Origin: Pseudomonadota bacterium
Lineage (GTDB): Bacteria; Pseudomonadota; Gammaproteobacteria; Steroidobacterales; GCA-2729495
Direction of reading: 5' to 3'
Length of the DNA stretch: 64,000 bases
NCBI GenBank assembly: GCA_963204745.1
Contig: CAUJHF010000030.1
Location: forward strand, 1-64,000
Part shown: piece after piece, positions 26,902 to 35,441 of the stretch
Numbering within the stretch: the stretch's first letter is position 1
Layout: each line of letters begins with the position of its first letter
Position numbers and translations under genes: made by a program
The notes under the pieces: generated by a model
Seen by the model: the letters and a program-made list of their open reading frames with translations, nothing else
What the model was told of the DNA's origin: nothing
Databases searched by the model: none

Positions 26902-27933
26902 TCAGTGCCGCACGAAGCGGTAATGGGCAACAAACCACTCGGTTCCGCCCGCATAGCCGAACAGCTCCGCGACAGCCATGAAGAACATGCGCCAGCGGTT
27001 GAACCAGAGCGTCGCCTCAGCCGGGCCATAGGCCTGTCTCAGTACCGCCATCACCGCCTCGCGATTCCGGTCCTGACGGGCCAGCCAGTCATTTGCCGTG
27101 CGTGCGTAGTGCGTGCCCGGTACCCGCCACTGCTCGTCAATCTTCAGCTGCTCCTGGAAATACAGCAGGGTGTGCTCGGCCGGCATCAGCCCGCCGCTGA
27201 AAAAATACTTTGCCATCCAGTCATAGCTGTCGCCCGTGGTAAAGGGATACATCAGCGTGCGATGACAGAAGATATGCACGAACAGCTTGCCACCCGGCTG
27301 CAGCCAACCGGCAATGCGTGCCATCAGCGTGGCGTAGTTGCGCATGTGTTCAAACATCTCGACAGAAACGACCCGGTCAAAGCGCTGGTCCGTACTGAAG
27401 GCGTTGGCATCGGCCGTGATTACCTCGACATTGGAAAGGCCGCGTTCCCGCGCCTGCCCGACGATGAACTCGCGCTGCGAGGCCGAGTTCGATACCGCGG
27501 TGATCCGGCTGCGCGGATAGTGCGCCGCCATCCACAGCGTCAGTGAACCCCAGCCGCAACCCAGCTCGAGGATGCGCAGGCCATCGGCAAGTTCTGCCCG
27601 CTCGCAGCTGAGGCGCAGCATGGCGGCTTCCGCCGCATCGAGGTCCTGCACACCCTCACCGTACCAGCAGCAGCTGTACTTGAGATGCTTGCCGAGCACC
27701 TGACGAAAGAATTCCGCCGGTACCTCGTAGTGTTGCTCATTGGCCTTGTCGGTCTCGATCGCGACCGGGCTCGCGCGCAGCTCGGCCAGCCGACGCCCAA
27801 ACTGCTCGGCCTCGGCAAGCCCGCGATCGGCCGACTCCAGCGCCAGACGACTGGCCATCAGGCGGCGCATACCCGCGCGGGTGATGACATCCGGAATCAG
27901 GCCGCGCTCGCACAAGTCGATCAGCATGTTCAC
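26902..27933 (-). CDS. Cyclopropane-fatty-acid-synthase-family SAM methyltransferase
   Basis: A 343-residue methyltransferase: SAM-binding LELGCGWGSL (122-131), QHYEVPAEFF near 67-76, VSVEMFEHMRNY and a C-terminal MFFMAVAELFGYAGGTEW. The tail resembles the coclaurine-N-methyltransferase-like branch of the CFA family more than classical CFA synthases, so it may transfer methyl to unsaturated acyl chains or another acceptor. The second CFA gene at 30766 is of the classical type. Its start overlaps the stop of the NTF2-like gene by four bases. Confidence 0.9.
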   Translation of the reverse strand: MNMLIDLCERGLIPDVITRAGMRRLMASRLALESADRGLAEAEQFGRRLAELRASPVAIETDKANEQHYEVPAEFFRQVLGKHLKYSCCWYGEGVQDLDAAEAAMLRLSCERAELADGLRILELGCGWGSLTLWMAAHYPRSRITAVSNSASQREFIVGQARERGLSNVEVITADANAFSTDQRFDRVVSVEMFEHMRNYATLMARIAGWLQPGGKLFVHIFCHRTLMYPFTTGDSYDWMAKYFFSGGLMPAEHTLLYFQEQLKIDEQWRVPGTHYARTANDWLARQDRNREAVMAVLRQAYGPAEATLWFNRWRMFFMAVAELFGYAGGTEWFVAHYRFVRH

Positions 27934-28559
27934 TCTGCCCCCGCTTCGGCGGCGGCACGCACGCGGCGGACGACACCGCCAAGCATCGGCAGCTGCTCAT
28001 AAAGTGCCGTGCCGGAATCCCAGAAATCCTTGTGCAGCAACACGCGCCCCTCGCTGTCGAAGCGGAACTGCGAGACGCCATAGCTCAGCACCGGCTTGCC
28101 GCCGGCCAGCGACTTGTGTTCAACGGTCATCTCCCAGCGCACGAAGTAATCGATACCGGACTGGGCACGATCCAGAAACAGGACATTCAGCGTCCGGGTA
28201 TCCTCCATGGTGTGCTCGAAATAGGCCTGGATGCGTGCCACGCCATTGATGCCCACGAGGGTGTCATTGAGGTAAGCCCCGGGCGCATAGACGGTGGGCG
28301 TCTGCTCGCGAACCGAGGCCGCCGTCATCTCCGTGAAGTAGGTCTGCACGCGATCAAATGCCACCCGCTGCGCCTCGCTGCCGGGTTCGTGGACGACCGC
28401 GAGCGGCGCCGTACGCACCAGCGCCTGCTCGTAGGAGGCATTGAGTTCCTGCAGGGGCACCGGCGACCGGCCACAGGCAGCCAACGCGCCGGCAAGCACC
28501 AACAGCAGTCCGCGCTGGCCGTTGCGGCACCAGTTGAAGTTCGTTTTCATGGCAGACAT
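27930..28559 (-). CDS. NTF2/SnoaL-like lipoprotein
   Basis: A protein of about 209 residues with a lipoprotein signal (LVLAGALAAC lipobox) and a SnoaL/NTF2-like alpha+beta domain (about 55-190). Nuclear-transport-factor-2-like proteins often accompany the FAD/DUF1365/CFA cluster. Start ATG 28559 is preceded by GGAGAG; ATG 28550 is an alternative. It is the first gene of the minus-strand arm, divergent from the FAD-oxidase arm across about 140 bases. Confidence 0.82.
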   Translation of the reverse strand: MSAMKTNFNWCRNGQRGLLLVLAGALAACGRSPVPLQELNASYEQALVRTAPLAVVHEPGSEAQRVAFDRVQTYFTEMTAASVREQTPTVYAPGAYLNDTLVGINGVARIQAYFEHTMEDTRTLNVLFLDRAQSGIDYFVRWEMTVEHKSLAGGKPVLSYGVSQFRFDSEGRVLLHKDFWDSGTALYEQLPMLGGVVRRVRAAAEAGAE

Positions 28560-28700
28560 CAGCGATCTCTCCATCGGGCCGGGGAAAGCTGGCAACAGGG
28601 ATTCGTCGCCGGATACGGATCTGATTCAGAAAAAGCGCATCCGGCTGCACACCAGCAACGAATGACATTCTATGCAACCATAACCCTGCGGGGGATCAAC

Positions 28701-30011
28701 GTGCGAGTAGCGATAATCGGCAGCGGCATTTCGGGTCTGTATGCCGCCCATCAGTTGGCTGGACACTGCGAGCTGACCATTTTCGAGGCCGACAGTCGGC
28801 CCGGTGGCCACAGCCATACGGTCGACGTGGCGATGGACGGGCGGCATCTGGCCATGGATACCGGCTTTCTGGTCTTCAACGAACGCAATTACCCACATTT
28901 CACGGCACTGCTGCGCTCGCTCGGCGTGGCATATCAGCCGGCCGACATGAGCTTCAGCTTTCGCTGCGCAGACAGCGGTGTCGAATATCGCGGCGATACC
29001 GACTTCAACGCGATCTTTGCCCAGCGCCGCAACCTGCTGCGTCCCGCCCACTACCGGATGCTGCTCGACATCCTGCGCTTCAACCGGCTCAGCGACCAGC
29101 TGCTGGCGGCCGCACCGGAGCAGAGTCTCGGCGACTTTCTGCACCGGCACGGCTTCAAGGGTCCGATGGTCGACGACTACCTGCTGCCGATGGCCGGCGC
29201 GATCTGGTCAGCACAACCGGCAAGGATCCTTGAATTCCCGGCCAGTCACTTCGGGCACTTTTTCCGTAACCACGGGCTATTGCAGACCACGGGACGACCG
29301 CAATGGATGACGGTCAGCGGCGGCTCGCGGGAATATGTGCGCGCCATCATCCGCCCGCTTCGCGACCGGTTGCTGCTCGACACACCGGTCGAGTGGGTAC
29401 AGCGGCACGCTGACCGGGTGGTGATCAAGGCACTCGGGCGGCCGGAAGCCAGCTACGACCAGGTCGTGCTGGCCTGTCACAGCGATCAGGCACTCCGCCT
29501 GCTGCGCGATCCATCGACCGCCGAGCGCGAGATCCTCGGCGCCATTTCATTCCAGGACAACGCGGCGGTGCTGCACACCGACGCGCGCCTGATGCCCCGG
29601 ACCCGGCGCGCCCGGGCAGCCTGGAACTACCATCGCAGCAGCACACAGGACAGCGGTCGCGTGTCCGTGACCTACGACCTCACCCGCCTGCAATCGCTGC
29701 CCGGTCCGCGTGAATTTCTGCTGACGCTGAACGACACGGGCGCCGTGGATCCGCGGGCTGTCCTGCACCGACTCAACTATATGCACCCGGTGTACAACCA
29801 CGCGACGATCGCGGCCCAGCAGCGGCACGCCGAGATCAACGGCATGAATCGCAGCTACTATTGTGGTGCCTGGTGGGGTTATGGTTTCCACGAAGATGGC
29901 GTACGCAGTGCCATCACCGTGTGTGATGCTTTCACCCGGTACACGGGCGTGCCCTTGTGTGTCCCGGCAGCCGGTCCGCGAATCATGGCCGAAACAAAGG
30001 CGGTGGCCTGA
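28701..30011 (+). CDS. FAD-dependent amine-oxidase-like oxidoreductase of the DUF1365/CFA cluster
   Basis: A flavoprotein of about 436 residues with GSGISGLYAAH (7-17), the NAD/FAD-binding core and RPGGHSHTVDV typical of the NAD(P)-binding/amine-oxidase-like family that sits beside DUF1365 and Cfa. Homologues occur in the ChrR/sigma-E singlet-oxygen regulon of Rhodobacter and in LitR/CarH-controlled sets. GTG 28701 follows GGGGG; an ATG at 28662 would add 13 residues. It probably acts on unsaturated or methylated fatty acyl chains, but the reaction is not settled by sequence. Confidence 0.88.
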   Translation: MRVAIIGSGISGLYAAHQLAGHCELTIFEADSRPGGHSHTVDVAMDGRHLAMDTGFLVFNERNYPHFTALLRSLGVAYQPADMSFSFRCADSGVEYRGDTDFNAIFAQRRNLLRPAHYRMLLDILRFNRLSDQLLAAAPEQSLGDFLHRHGFKGPMVDDYLLPMAGAIWSAQPARILEFPASHFGHFFRNHGLLQTTGRPQWMTVSGGSREYVRAIIRPLRDRLLLDTPVEWVQRHADRVVIKALGRPEASYDQVVLACHSDQALRLLRDPSTAEREILGAISFQDNAAVLHTDARLMPRTRRARAAWNYHRSSTQDSGRVSVTYDLTRLQSLPGPREFLLTLNDTGAVDPRAVLHRLNYMHPVYNHATIAAQQRHAEINGMNRSYYCGAWWGYGFHEDGVRSAITVCDAFTRYTGVPLCVPAAGPRIMAETKAVA

Positions 30012-30013
30012 GC

Positions 30014-30769
30014 ATGCACAGTTGCATCTATCAGGGTCAGGTCAGCCACCGGCGCTTTCATCCCGTGCGCCACGATTTCCGCTACCGGTTGTTCATGATG
30101 TATCTGGACCTGGCGGAACTCGATCACCTGTTTGAACCTTACTGGTTCTGGTCGGCACACCGCCCCGCCCCCGCCCGCTTCAGGCGCAACGATCACTGCG
30201 GCGACGCCGCCCTGCCGCTGGACCGCACGATCCGCGATCTGGTGGAAGCGCAGGCCGGCTTCCGGCCCGCCGGCCCGATCCGGTTGCTGACCCACTTGCG
30301 CTATTTCGGCTACAGCTTCAACCCGATGAGCACCTACTACTGCTTCGACAAGGACGCTGCGCTCGAAGCGGTGGTGCTGGAAGTCAGCAATATGCCCTGG
30401 CGGCAGATGCACCCCTATGTGCTGACCGCCGGCAGGCCGATTGCCAACAACGGCATACGCTTCGAGTTCGCCAAGACCTTTCACGTTTCGCCCTTCATGC
30501 CACTGGACATGCGCTACGTCTGCAAGCTGGCACCACCGGGCGAACGGCTGGCGCTGGCACTGGAAAACTGGCGCGATGGTGCCCGGCGTTTCGATGCCCA
30601 CCTCAGCTTCAAACGCCGGGAAATCACTTCTGCCTCGCTGGCCCATGTGCTTGCCACCGACCCCTTTGCCACGCTGCGGGTGGCCAGCCTGATCCACTGG
30701 CAGGCACTGAAACTATGGCGCAAGCGCGCGCCGGTATACGATCGCCCCGAGGACCGGAAGGCCGCATGA
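30014..30769 (+). CDS. DUF1365 protein
   Basis: A 251-residue DUF1365 protein, recognised by RYFGYSFNPMSTYYCF, LEVSNMPWRQMHPYVL and FAKTFHVSPFMPLDMRY. The biochemical role is not established, but it is nearly always found between the FAD oxidoreductase and cyclopropane synthase genes, as here. Two bases separate the upstream stop from this ATG, and its TGA overlaps the cfa ATG. Confidence 0.92.
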   Translation: MHSCIYQGQVSHRRFHPVRHDFRYRLFMMYLDLAELDHLFEPYWFWSAHRPAPARFRRNDHCGDAALPLDRTIRDLVEAQAGFRPAGPIRLLTHLRYFGYSFNPMSTYYCFDKDAALEAVVLEVSNMPWRQMHPYVLTAGRPIANNGIRFEFAKTFHVSPFMPLDMRYVCKLAPPGERLALALENWRDGARRFDAHLSFKRREITSASLAHVLATDPFATLRVASLIHWQALKLWRKRAPVYDRPEDRKAA

Positions 30770-32046
30770 ACGATTTCGACGATACCTTTGACAGGGTGGA
30801 GAGCAACTCCACCGCGCAACGCACCAGCTTCGCCATGCGCCTGGCCCGGCGCGCCGTGCATCAACAATTGCGCACCCTGCGCCACGGCCGGCTGCACATT
30901 CAGGATGCGCTGGGCACGGCCGTTTTCGGTCAGACATCCGGGCCTGCAGCCATCGATGCAAGTGTGCAGATTCACGAGCTGTCGGCCTGGCTGGATATCG
31001 CAAGCGGCGGGACCATCGGCGCCGGTGAAGCCTGGATGGCCGGCAAGTTCCGCAGCAGCGATCTGCTCGCGGCCATGCGCCTGCTGGTCATCAACCGCGA
31101 GGCGATGGACGGACTTGAGTCCGGCATGGCGCGTTTCGGCAGCACACTGCTGCGTCTCGCTCACTGGCGACACCGCAATACGCGTGCGGGCAGCCGGCGC
31201 AACATCCACGCCCATTACGACCTGGGCGACGAACTGTTCAGCCTGTTCCTTGATCCGGCAATGATGTACTCGGCGGCGGTATTTCCGCACCCCGGCGCAA
31301 CACTCGAAGCGGCCTCCCTGCACAAGCTCGACCTGATCTGCCGCAAGCTCGAACTGCAACCCGAAGATCATCTCCTCGAAATCGGCACCGGCTGGGGCGG
31401 TCTCGCCATCCATGCCGCACGCCACCATGGCTGCCGGGTCACGACCACCACGATCTCGGCAAACCAGTTCGACTTTGCACAACGTCGCGTACAGGAGGCA
31501 GGACTCGCGGATCGCATCACGGTACTGGGCCAGGATTACCGCGATCTGCAGGGCCAGTTCGACAAGCTCGTGTCAGTGGAGATGATCGAGGCGGTCGGCC
31601 ACCGTTTTGTGGACCAGTACTTCCGGATCTGCAGCGAGCGGCTCAAACCGGCGGGCCGCATGCTGCTGCAGTCCATCACCATCGCCGACCGCTACCACGA
31701 ACGGGCCCGGCATGCGGTGGACTTCATCCAGAAGTACATTTTCCCCGGTGGGGCCTTGCCATCGACGACTTCGATCAGCTCTGCTGTTTCGCGCATGACC
31801 GATCTGCAACTTACACATATGCAGGATATCGGTCTCGACTACGCGCGCACGCTGCACATCTGGCGCGAGCGTTTCCTGCAACGCCTGCCGGAAGTCCGCC
31901 GGCTCGGCTATCCGGACGAGTTCATCCGCATGTGGGAGTGGTATCTGCTCTATTGCGAAGCCGGTTTTGTGGAGCGCGCGATCAGCACCGTGCAACTGGT
32001 GTTCGACAAGCCCGGCTGCCGGCTGGCGCCCGTCGGCGCACAATGA
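30766..32046 (+). CDS. cfa: Cyclopropane-fatty-acyl-phospholipid synthase
   Basis: A 426-residue CFA synthase adding methylene from SAM across acyl double bonds in membrane phospholipids. An N-terminal lipid-binding domain (about 1-135) is followed by HYDLGDELFSLFLD (150-163), YSAAVF, SAM motif LEIGTGWGGL (204-213), SVEMIEAVG, QSITIAD and the C-terminal WEWYLLYCEAGF. ATG 30766 overlaps the DUF1365 stop (ATGA). The stop overlaps the next ATG the same way. A second CFA-family gene at 26902 serves the divergent arm. Confidence 0.95.
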   Translation: MNDFDDTFDRVESNSTAQRTSFAMRLARRAVHQQLRTLRHGRLHIQDALGTAVFGQTSGPAAIDASVQIHELSAWLDIASGGTIGAGEAWMAGKFRSSDLLAAMRLLVINREAMDGLESGMARFGSTLLRLAHWRHRNTRAGSRRNIHAHYDLGDELFSLFLDPAMMYSAAVFPHPGATLEAASLHKLDLICRKLELQPEDHLLEIGTGWGGLAIHAARHHGCRVTTTTISANQFDFAQRRVQEAGLADRITVLGQDYRDLQGQFDKLVSVEMIEAVGHRFVDQYFRICSERLKPAGRMLLQSITIADRYHERARHAVDFIQKYIFPGGALPSTTSISSAVSRMTDLQLTHMQDIGLDYARTLHIWRERFLQRLPEVRRLGYPDEFIRMWEWYLLYCEAGFVERAISTVQLVFDKPGCRLAPVGAQ

Positions 32047-32672
32047 CACGAAGCTGGCGGCATCTGGGAATGTCACTGGTCGTTACGGCACTCTGCGCCG
32101 CGGCCTGGTATGCCGGTGAACCGGCAGAAGCGATACCCCGGCTGAGTCTGCTCACCGCCTGGCTGTGCTTCGTGCTGCTGGCAGCAGCACTTTGCATCGG
32201 GCCCTGGCGCGTACTGCATAACGGACAGCCCACACTCAATTTCCTGCTGCGAAGGGATCTCGGCATCTGGGCTGCAATCACCGCGCTCGCACATCTGCTC
32301 GCCGCGACCGTCGTGGTGATGACGCCGGTGTACTACGGCCGTTACATCGACGGCCCCGATATTCAGCCGCTGTCGGTGCTTGTCGGGCCGGCCAGCATCA
32401 TCAGCGGCTACCTCATCGGCATCGTTTGCCTGTTGCTGCTGGCCGCCTCCAGCAACCTCGCATTGCGCGTACTGGGCGCACGACGCTGGAAGCGCCTGCA
32501 ACGCTGGGCCTATGGCGTGTTTGCGCTGACTGCGGCACACGGCCTGGCGTTTCAGTACATCGAGTTTCGCACCGGGGTATGGCTGATTGCGCTCAGCCTG
32601 GGCAGCCTTGCCGTGCTCACCCTGCAACTTGCCGGAAGACGTGCAGTCCTCCGCCGTGCACAGCGGGGCTGA
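32043..32672 (+). CDS. Ferric-reductase-like transmembrane protein
   Basis: A 209-residue integral membrane protein with five to six helices, related to the ferric-reductase-like (MsrQ/YedZ) haem domain, with conserved helix segments such as GIWAAITALAHLLAA and WAYGVFALTAAHGLAF containing candidate haem histidines. Coupled to cfa by an ATGA overlap, it ends the plus-strand arm of the lipid island. It might deliver electrons for periplasmic redox repair or for the FAD enzyme. Confidence 0.72.
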   Translation: MTRSWRHLGMSLVVTALCAAAWYAGEPAEAIPRLSLLTAWLCFVLLAAALCIGPWRVLHNGQPTLNFLLRRDLGIWAAITALAHLLAATVVVMTPVYYGRYIDGPDIQPLSVLVGPASIISGYLIGIVCLLLLAASSNLALRVLGARRWKRLQRWAYGVFALTAAHGLAFQYIEFRTGVWLIALSLGSLAVLTLQLAGRRAVLRRAQRG

Positions 32673-32675
32673 GTA

Positions 32676-33743
32676 TCAGGCGCCGACCAGCCGGGTACCG
32701 AGCGCGAGGGCCTCATCGATACTGGAGGCATAGCCATCGCTGCCGATGCGTGACCACAGTTGCGGCGCATCGTCGAATGCCGCACCACCAACCACGATAC
32801 GCACCGGACGCTCGCAGCGTTCACGGATCGCGGCGATCGCCTGCTCCACGCGGGGTATATGCGTAACCAGCGTCGCCCCCAGCAGCAGCAGATCGGCTTC
32901 GTAAAAGCCGAGCAGCGCCGGCAGATCCAGCATCGGCACATCGGAACCCGCGTAGATCACGCGCCAGCCGGCCAGCTGGTACATGTCGGCCAGCGCACGC
33001 AGGCCGATGTCATGCACATTGCCGGATACCGCCGCGACGACGGCCGTGTGCCCGTTGGCAGGTACAGGTGCAGCCTGGCTGACCACCACTGCCATCGCAC
33101 GCTGGGTAACCGCTGTCACCATGTGCTCCTCGGCGACGCTCAGTTCGCCCGCATGCCACAAGCGCCCGACCTCACGCTGGGCCGGCAGCAACACCTGCAT
33201 GTACAGCGCCTGCGGGCTGAGGCCGTTGCCCACCGCGCTGCTGGCAAGACGCACCGCATCGGCCGCATTGCCCTCGAGGATTTTCTGCAGATATTCGAGG
33301 GCCAGGCGATCAGTTGGACGTTTCGGGTCCAGTTCAGTCGGGTCCGGTGCGCCGGCGGGCGCAGCAAGCGCGTCCAGTGCCGCGTCGAGACAGGCCAGGG
33401 GCGCGTCAAGCGCCGGCTCCGGGAGCCGCTCGGCCAGCACATCGCGCAGCGCCTGGATGCTCCGCCGGATGTCCGCCTCATCCCGCGCCTGGGCGTGATA
33501 AGCCTTGCGCGTCCACACCACCCGGCCCGTGAAGAGCTGCGGCTCACCTGCCGACAGGGCGGCCGCCAGGTCCAGCACACGCTGGGTCAGGTGCGAACGC
33601 CACGCGGCCGGCGCACCACCGCCCTCACGTTCCTGCATCGCCGGCTCGCGCTCGAGCATCAGCGCCGTGGCAAAGCCGGCATAAGCGGACGCGCTGCGCT
33701 CGAGGAGGTCAGCCGAGAACCTGTCTGGGGTTGTCATCTGCAT
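32676..33743 (-). CDS. Stand-alone B12-binding photosensor-like protein
   Basis: A 355-residue protein. The C-terminal 145-355 segment is a cobalamin-binding unit: a four-helix cap with Trp196-His197 and Glu206-His207 (WHAGELSVAEEH), then a Rossmann-like B12 domain with NVHDIG (242-247, His244 the lower ligand) and GSDVP. W-x9-EH plus the following His is the signature of CarH/LitR adenosylcobalamin light sensors. The canonical DxHxxG has Asn in place of Asp. The first 140 residues are helical and show no MerR helix-turn-helix, so it probably signals by protein contact. It is convergent with the ferric-reductase gene, three bases apart. Confidence 0.85.
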   Translation of the reverse strand: MQMTTPDRFSADLLERSASAYAGFATALMLEREPAMQEREGGGAPAAWRSHLTQRVLDLAAALSAGEPQLFTGRVVWTRKAYHAQARDEADIRRSIQALRDVLAERLPEPALDAPLACLDAALDALAAPAGAPDPTELDPKRPTDRLALEYLQKILEGNAADAVRLASSAVGNGLSPQALYMQVLLPAQREVGRLWHAGELSVAEEHMVTAVTQRAMAVVVSQAAPVPANGHTAVVAAVSGNVHDIGLRALADMYQLAGWRVIYAGSDVPMLDLPALLGFYEADLLLLGATLVTHIPRVEQAIAAIRERCERPVRIVVGGAAFDDAPQLWSRIGSDGYASSIDEALALGTRLVGA

Positions 33744-33876
33744 GCGCGGCCATTATTGCGGAATGTGTCCATCTTTTGCACTTCGCTCCGCGACGCTGTC
33801 CGGATTCCAGCCCGCTGCAGGCAGACCGCCGGCTGCTGTCAACCTTCCAGCCGCCCGGCCGTTATCCGGCCTGTAT

Positions 33877-34485
33877 ATGACAACAGCAGACCGCCGGCTG
33901 CGAGGTAGCATTGCGTTCAGTTCAGGCAAGGGCCATGTACCTGTGGGCGCTTCGGATACCCTCGACAGCTTTCTGGCCGGTGTTGAGCGCCGGGCATTCG
34001 GCATGGCGCGCGTCAGCACCGGCGATCCCGACGCGGCGCTCGATATCGTGCAGGACGCCATGCTGAGGCTGGTCAGGTCCTACCGGGGCCGACCTGCAGA
34101 GGAATGGCCGCCCTTGTTTTATCGGATTCTGGGCAATGCCATAACCGACTGGCACAGACAGCAGCAACAGAGCGGGAAGATCTTTGACCGCTGGTTTGGC
34201 AGCAATGTGGACGACAACGATGACGCGATGGACAGCCTGCCTCTGCCTGCCGGGCAGCAGCCGGAACAGCTGGTCGATATCGGGCAGAACATTGCCGCTG
34301 CCGAAGCGGCGATCAATGCATTGTCGCCGCGCCAGCAGCAGGCTTTCATGTTGCGCTGCTGGCAAGGCTTCACGACTGCCGAAACGGCTGCCGCGATGGG
34401 CTGCACCGAGGGCACGGTGAAAACCCTCTATTCACGTGCCCTGCACAGCCTGCGCGCCACGCTGACCGCAGAGACAGCGACCTGA
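33877..34485 (+). CDS. ECF-type RNA polymerase sigma factor
   Basis: A sigma factor of about 202 residues. Region 2 appears in DTLDSFLAGVERRAFGMARV and DIVQDAMLRLVRSY, region 4 in LSPRQQQAFMLRCWQG and TAAETAAAMGCTEGTVKTLYS-like text. It heads a three-gene set with DUF3619 and DUF3106 proteins seen widely in proteobacteria. ATG 33877 is used; a GTG at 33943 would start right at region 2. It is divergent from the B12-binding gene across about 130 bases, making a joint light-responsive control region possible. Confidence 0.85.
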   Translation: MTTADRRLRGSIAFSSGKGHVPVGASDTLDSFLAGVERRAFGMARVSTGDPDAALDIVQDAMLRLVRSYRGRPAEEWPPLFYRILGNAITDWHRQQQQSGKIFDRWFGSNVDDNDDAMDSLPLPAGQQPEQLVDIGQNIAAAEAAINALSPRQQQAFMLRCWQGFTTAETAAAMGCTEGTVKTLYSRALHSLRATLTAETAT

Positions 34486-34489
34486 AAAC

Positions 34490-34903
34490 ATGAGCAACGA
34501 TCTCGAAACGCAATTGCAGGAGCAGCTTCGCAGCAGCGAAGACCACCTCGATGCGCCCATGCTCGCCAGGCTGCATGCGGCCCGCAATCGTGCGCTTGAT
34601 GCCGGCAGCGGCCACCGGGAGCCACGGTGGAGGGGCAACTGGCTGACTGCAACTGCGGCAGCCGGTGCGGCAGCCATCGCCCTGGTCGTCGCCGTCAGGC
34701 AACCGGCCGATACCGGGCAACTCGCGGCGGCAGAATTTGAAAGCACCCTGCTGGCTGCTGCCGGCAACAACGAAATCATCAGCCCCGTGACCGATGAACC
34801 GGTAAATGGCGGGGGAAACGCTGATGAAATGCTCGATCTGCTGGAGAACCTCGATTTCTACGAGTGGCTCAGTCAGGAAGCCACAGCGGAGCAGCCGACA
34901 TGA
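34490..34903 (+). CDS. DUF3619-like probable anti-sigma membrane protein
   Basis: A 137-residue protein with one membrane helix (about 52-68, WLTATAAAGAAAIALVVAV) and a short acidic C terminus (ADEMLDLLENLDFYEWLSQE). It sits four bases after the sigma gene and overlaps the DUF3106 start by four bases. In this conserved triad the protein is presumed to be an anti-sigma factor, because a short cytoplasmic head before a single helix fits that role. Confidence 0.75.
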   Translation: MSNDLETQLQEQLRSSEDHLDAPMLARLHAARNRALDAGSGHREPRWRGNWLTATAAAGAAAIALVVAVRQPADTGQLAAAEFESTLLAAAGNNEIISPVTDEPVNGGGNADEMLDLLENLDFYEWLSQEATAEQPT

Positions 34904-35343
34904 AGCGCATCCTGCTGGGCTGCCTGCTGTTTGCTGCGAGCCTGCACCCGGCACTTGCGCAGGAATGGGATGAACTGACGACACGGCAGCAGGAAGTGCT
35001 CGCACCGCTGGCCGACAAATGGCCAGCCATACCGGAAGAGCGCCGCCACAAACTGCTGCGCGGCGCCGAGCGATGGAACAGCCTGACCCCCGGGCAGCAG
35101 CAGCGAATGCGTAACCGCATGAATGCCTGGCGAGGCATGAGTCCCGAACAACAGGCTCACGTACAGCAGCGCTTTCAGCACTTCCGCCGGCTGCCACCGG
35201 AAGAGCGCGCGAGACTGCGTCATGCGCAGCGCCGATTCCGGAATCTGTCACCCGAACAGCGCGAGCAGCTCCGCCAGCGCTACGGGGACTTGACACCGGA
35301 GCAGCGCCAGAAATTGCAGGAACGCCGGCACCAGCAACCGTGA
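34900..35343 (+). CDS. DUF3106 exported repeat protein
   Basis: A 147-residue protein with a signal peptide (1-20, ending ALAQ) and an all-helical, Arg/Gln-rich body built of degenerate repeats around (L/M)(S/T)PEQR..L..R (LTPGQQQRMR, MSPEQQAHVQ, LPPEERARLR, LSPEQREQLR, LTPEQRQKLQ). This is the DUF3106 pattern and resembles periplasmic sensors of the CpxP/CnrX type. It would sit in the periplasm and might feed a signal to the DUF3619 anti-sigma. ATG 34900 overlaps the DUF3619 stop. Confidence 0.82.
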   Translation: MKRILLGCLLFAASLHPALAQEWDELTTRQQEVLAPLADKWPAIPEERRHKLLRGAERWNSLTPGQQQRMRNRMNAWRGMSPEQQAHVQQRFQHFRRLPPEERARLRHAQRRFRNLSPEQREQLRQRYGDLTPEQRQKLQERRHQQP

Positions 35344-35441
35344 CAGGGACAGGATCCACTCCGTGGCCCCTGTCCCCGATCGTCCGTGACGGTTTGGAGC
35401 AGCCTTTATACTGGGCAGATTCTTCGCCCGGACAGAGAGCA

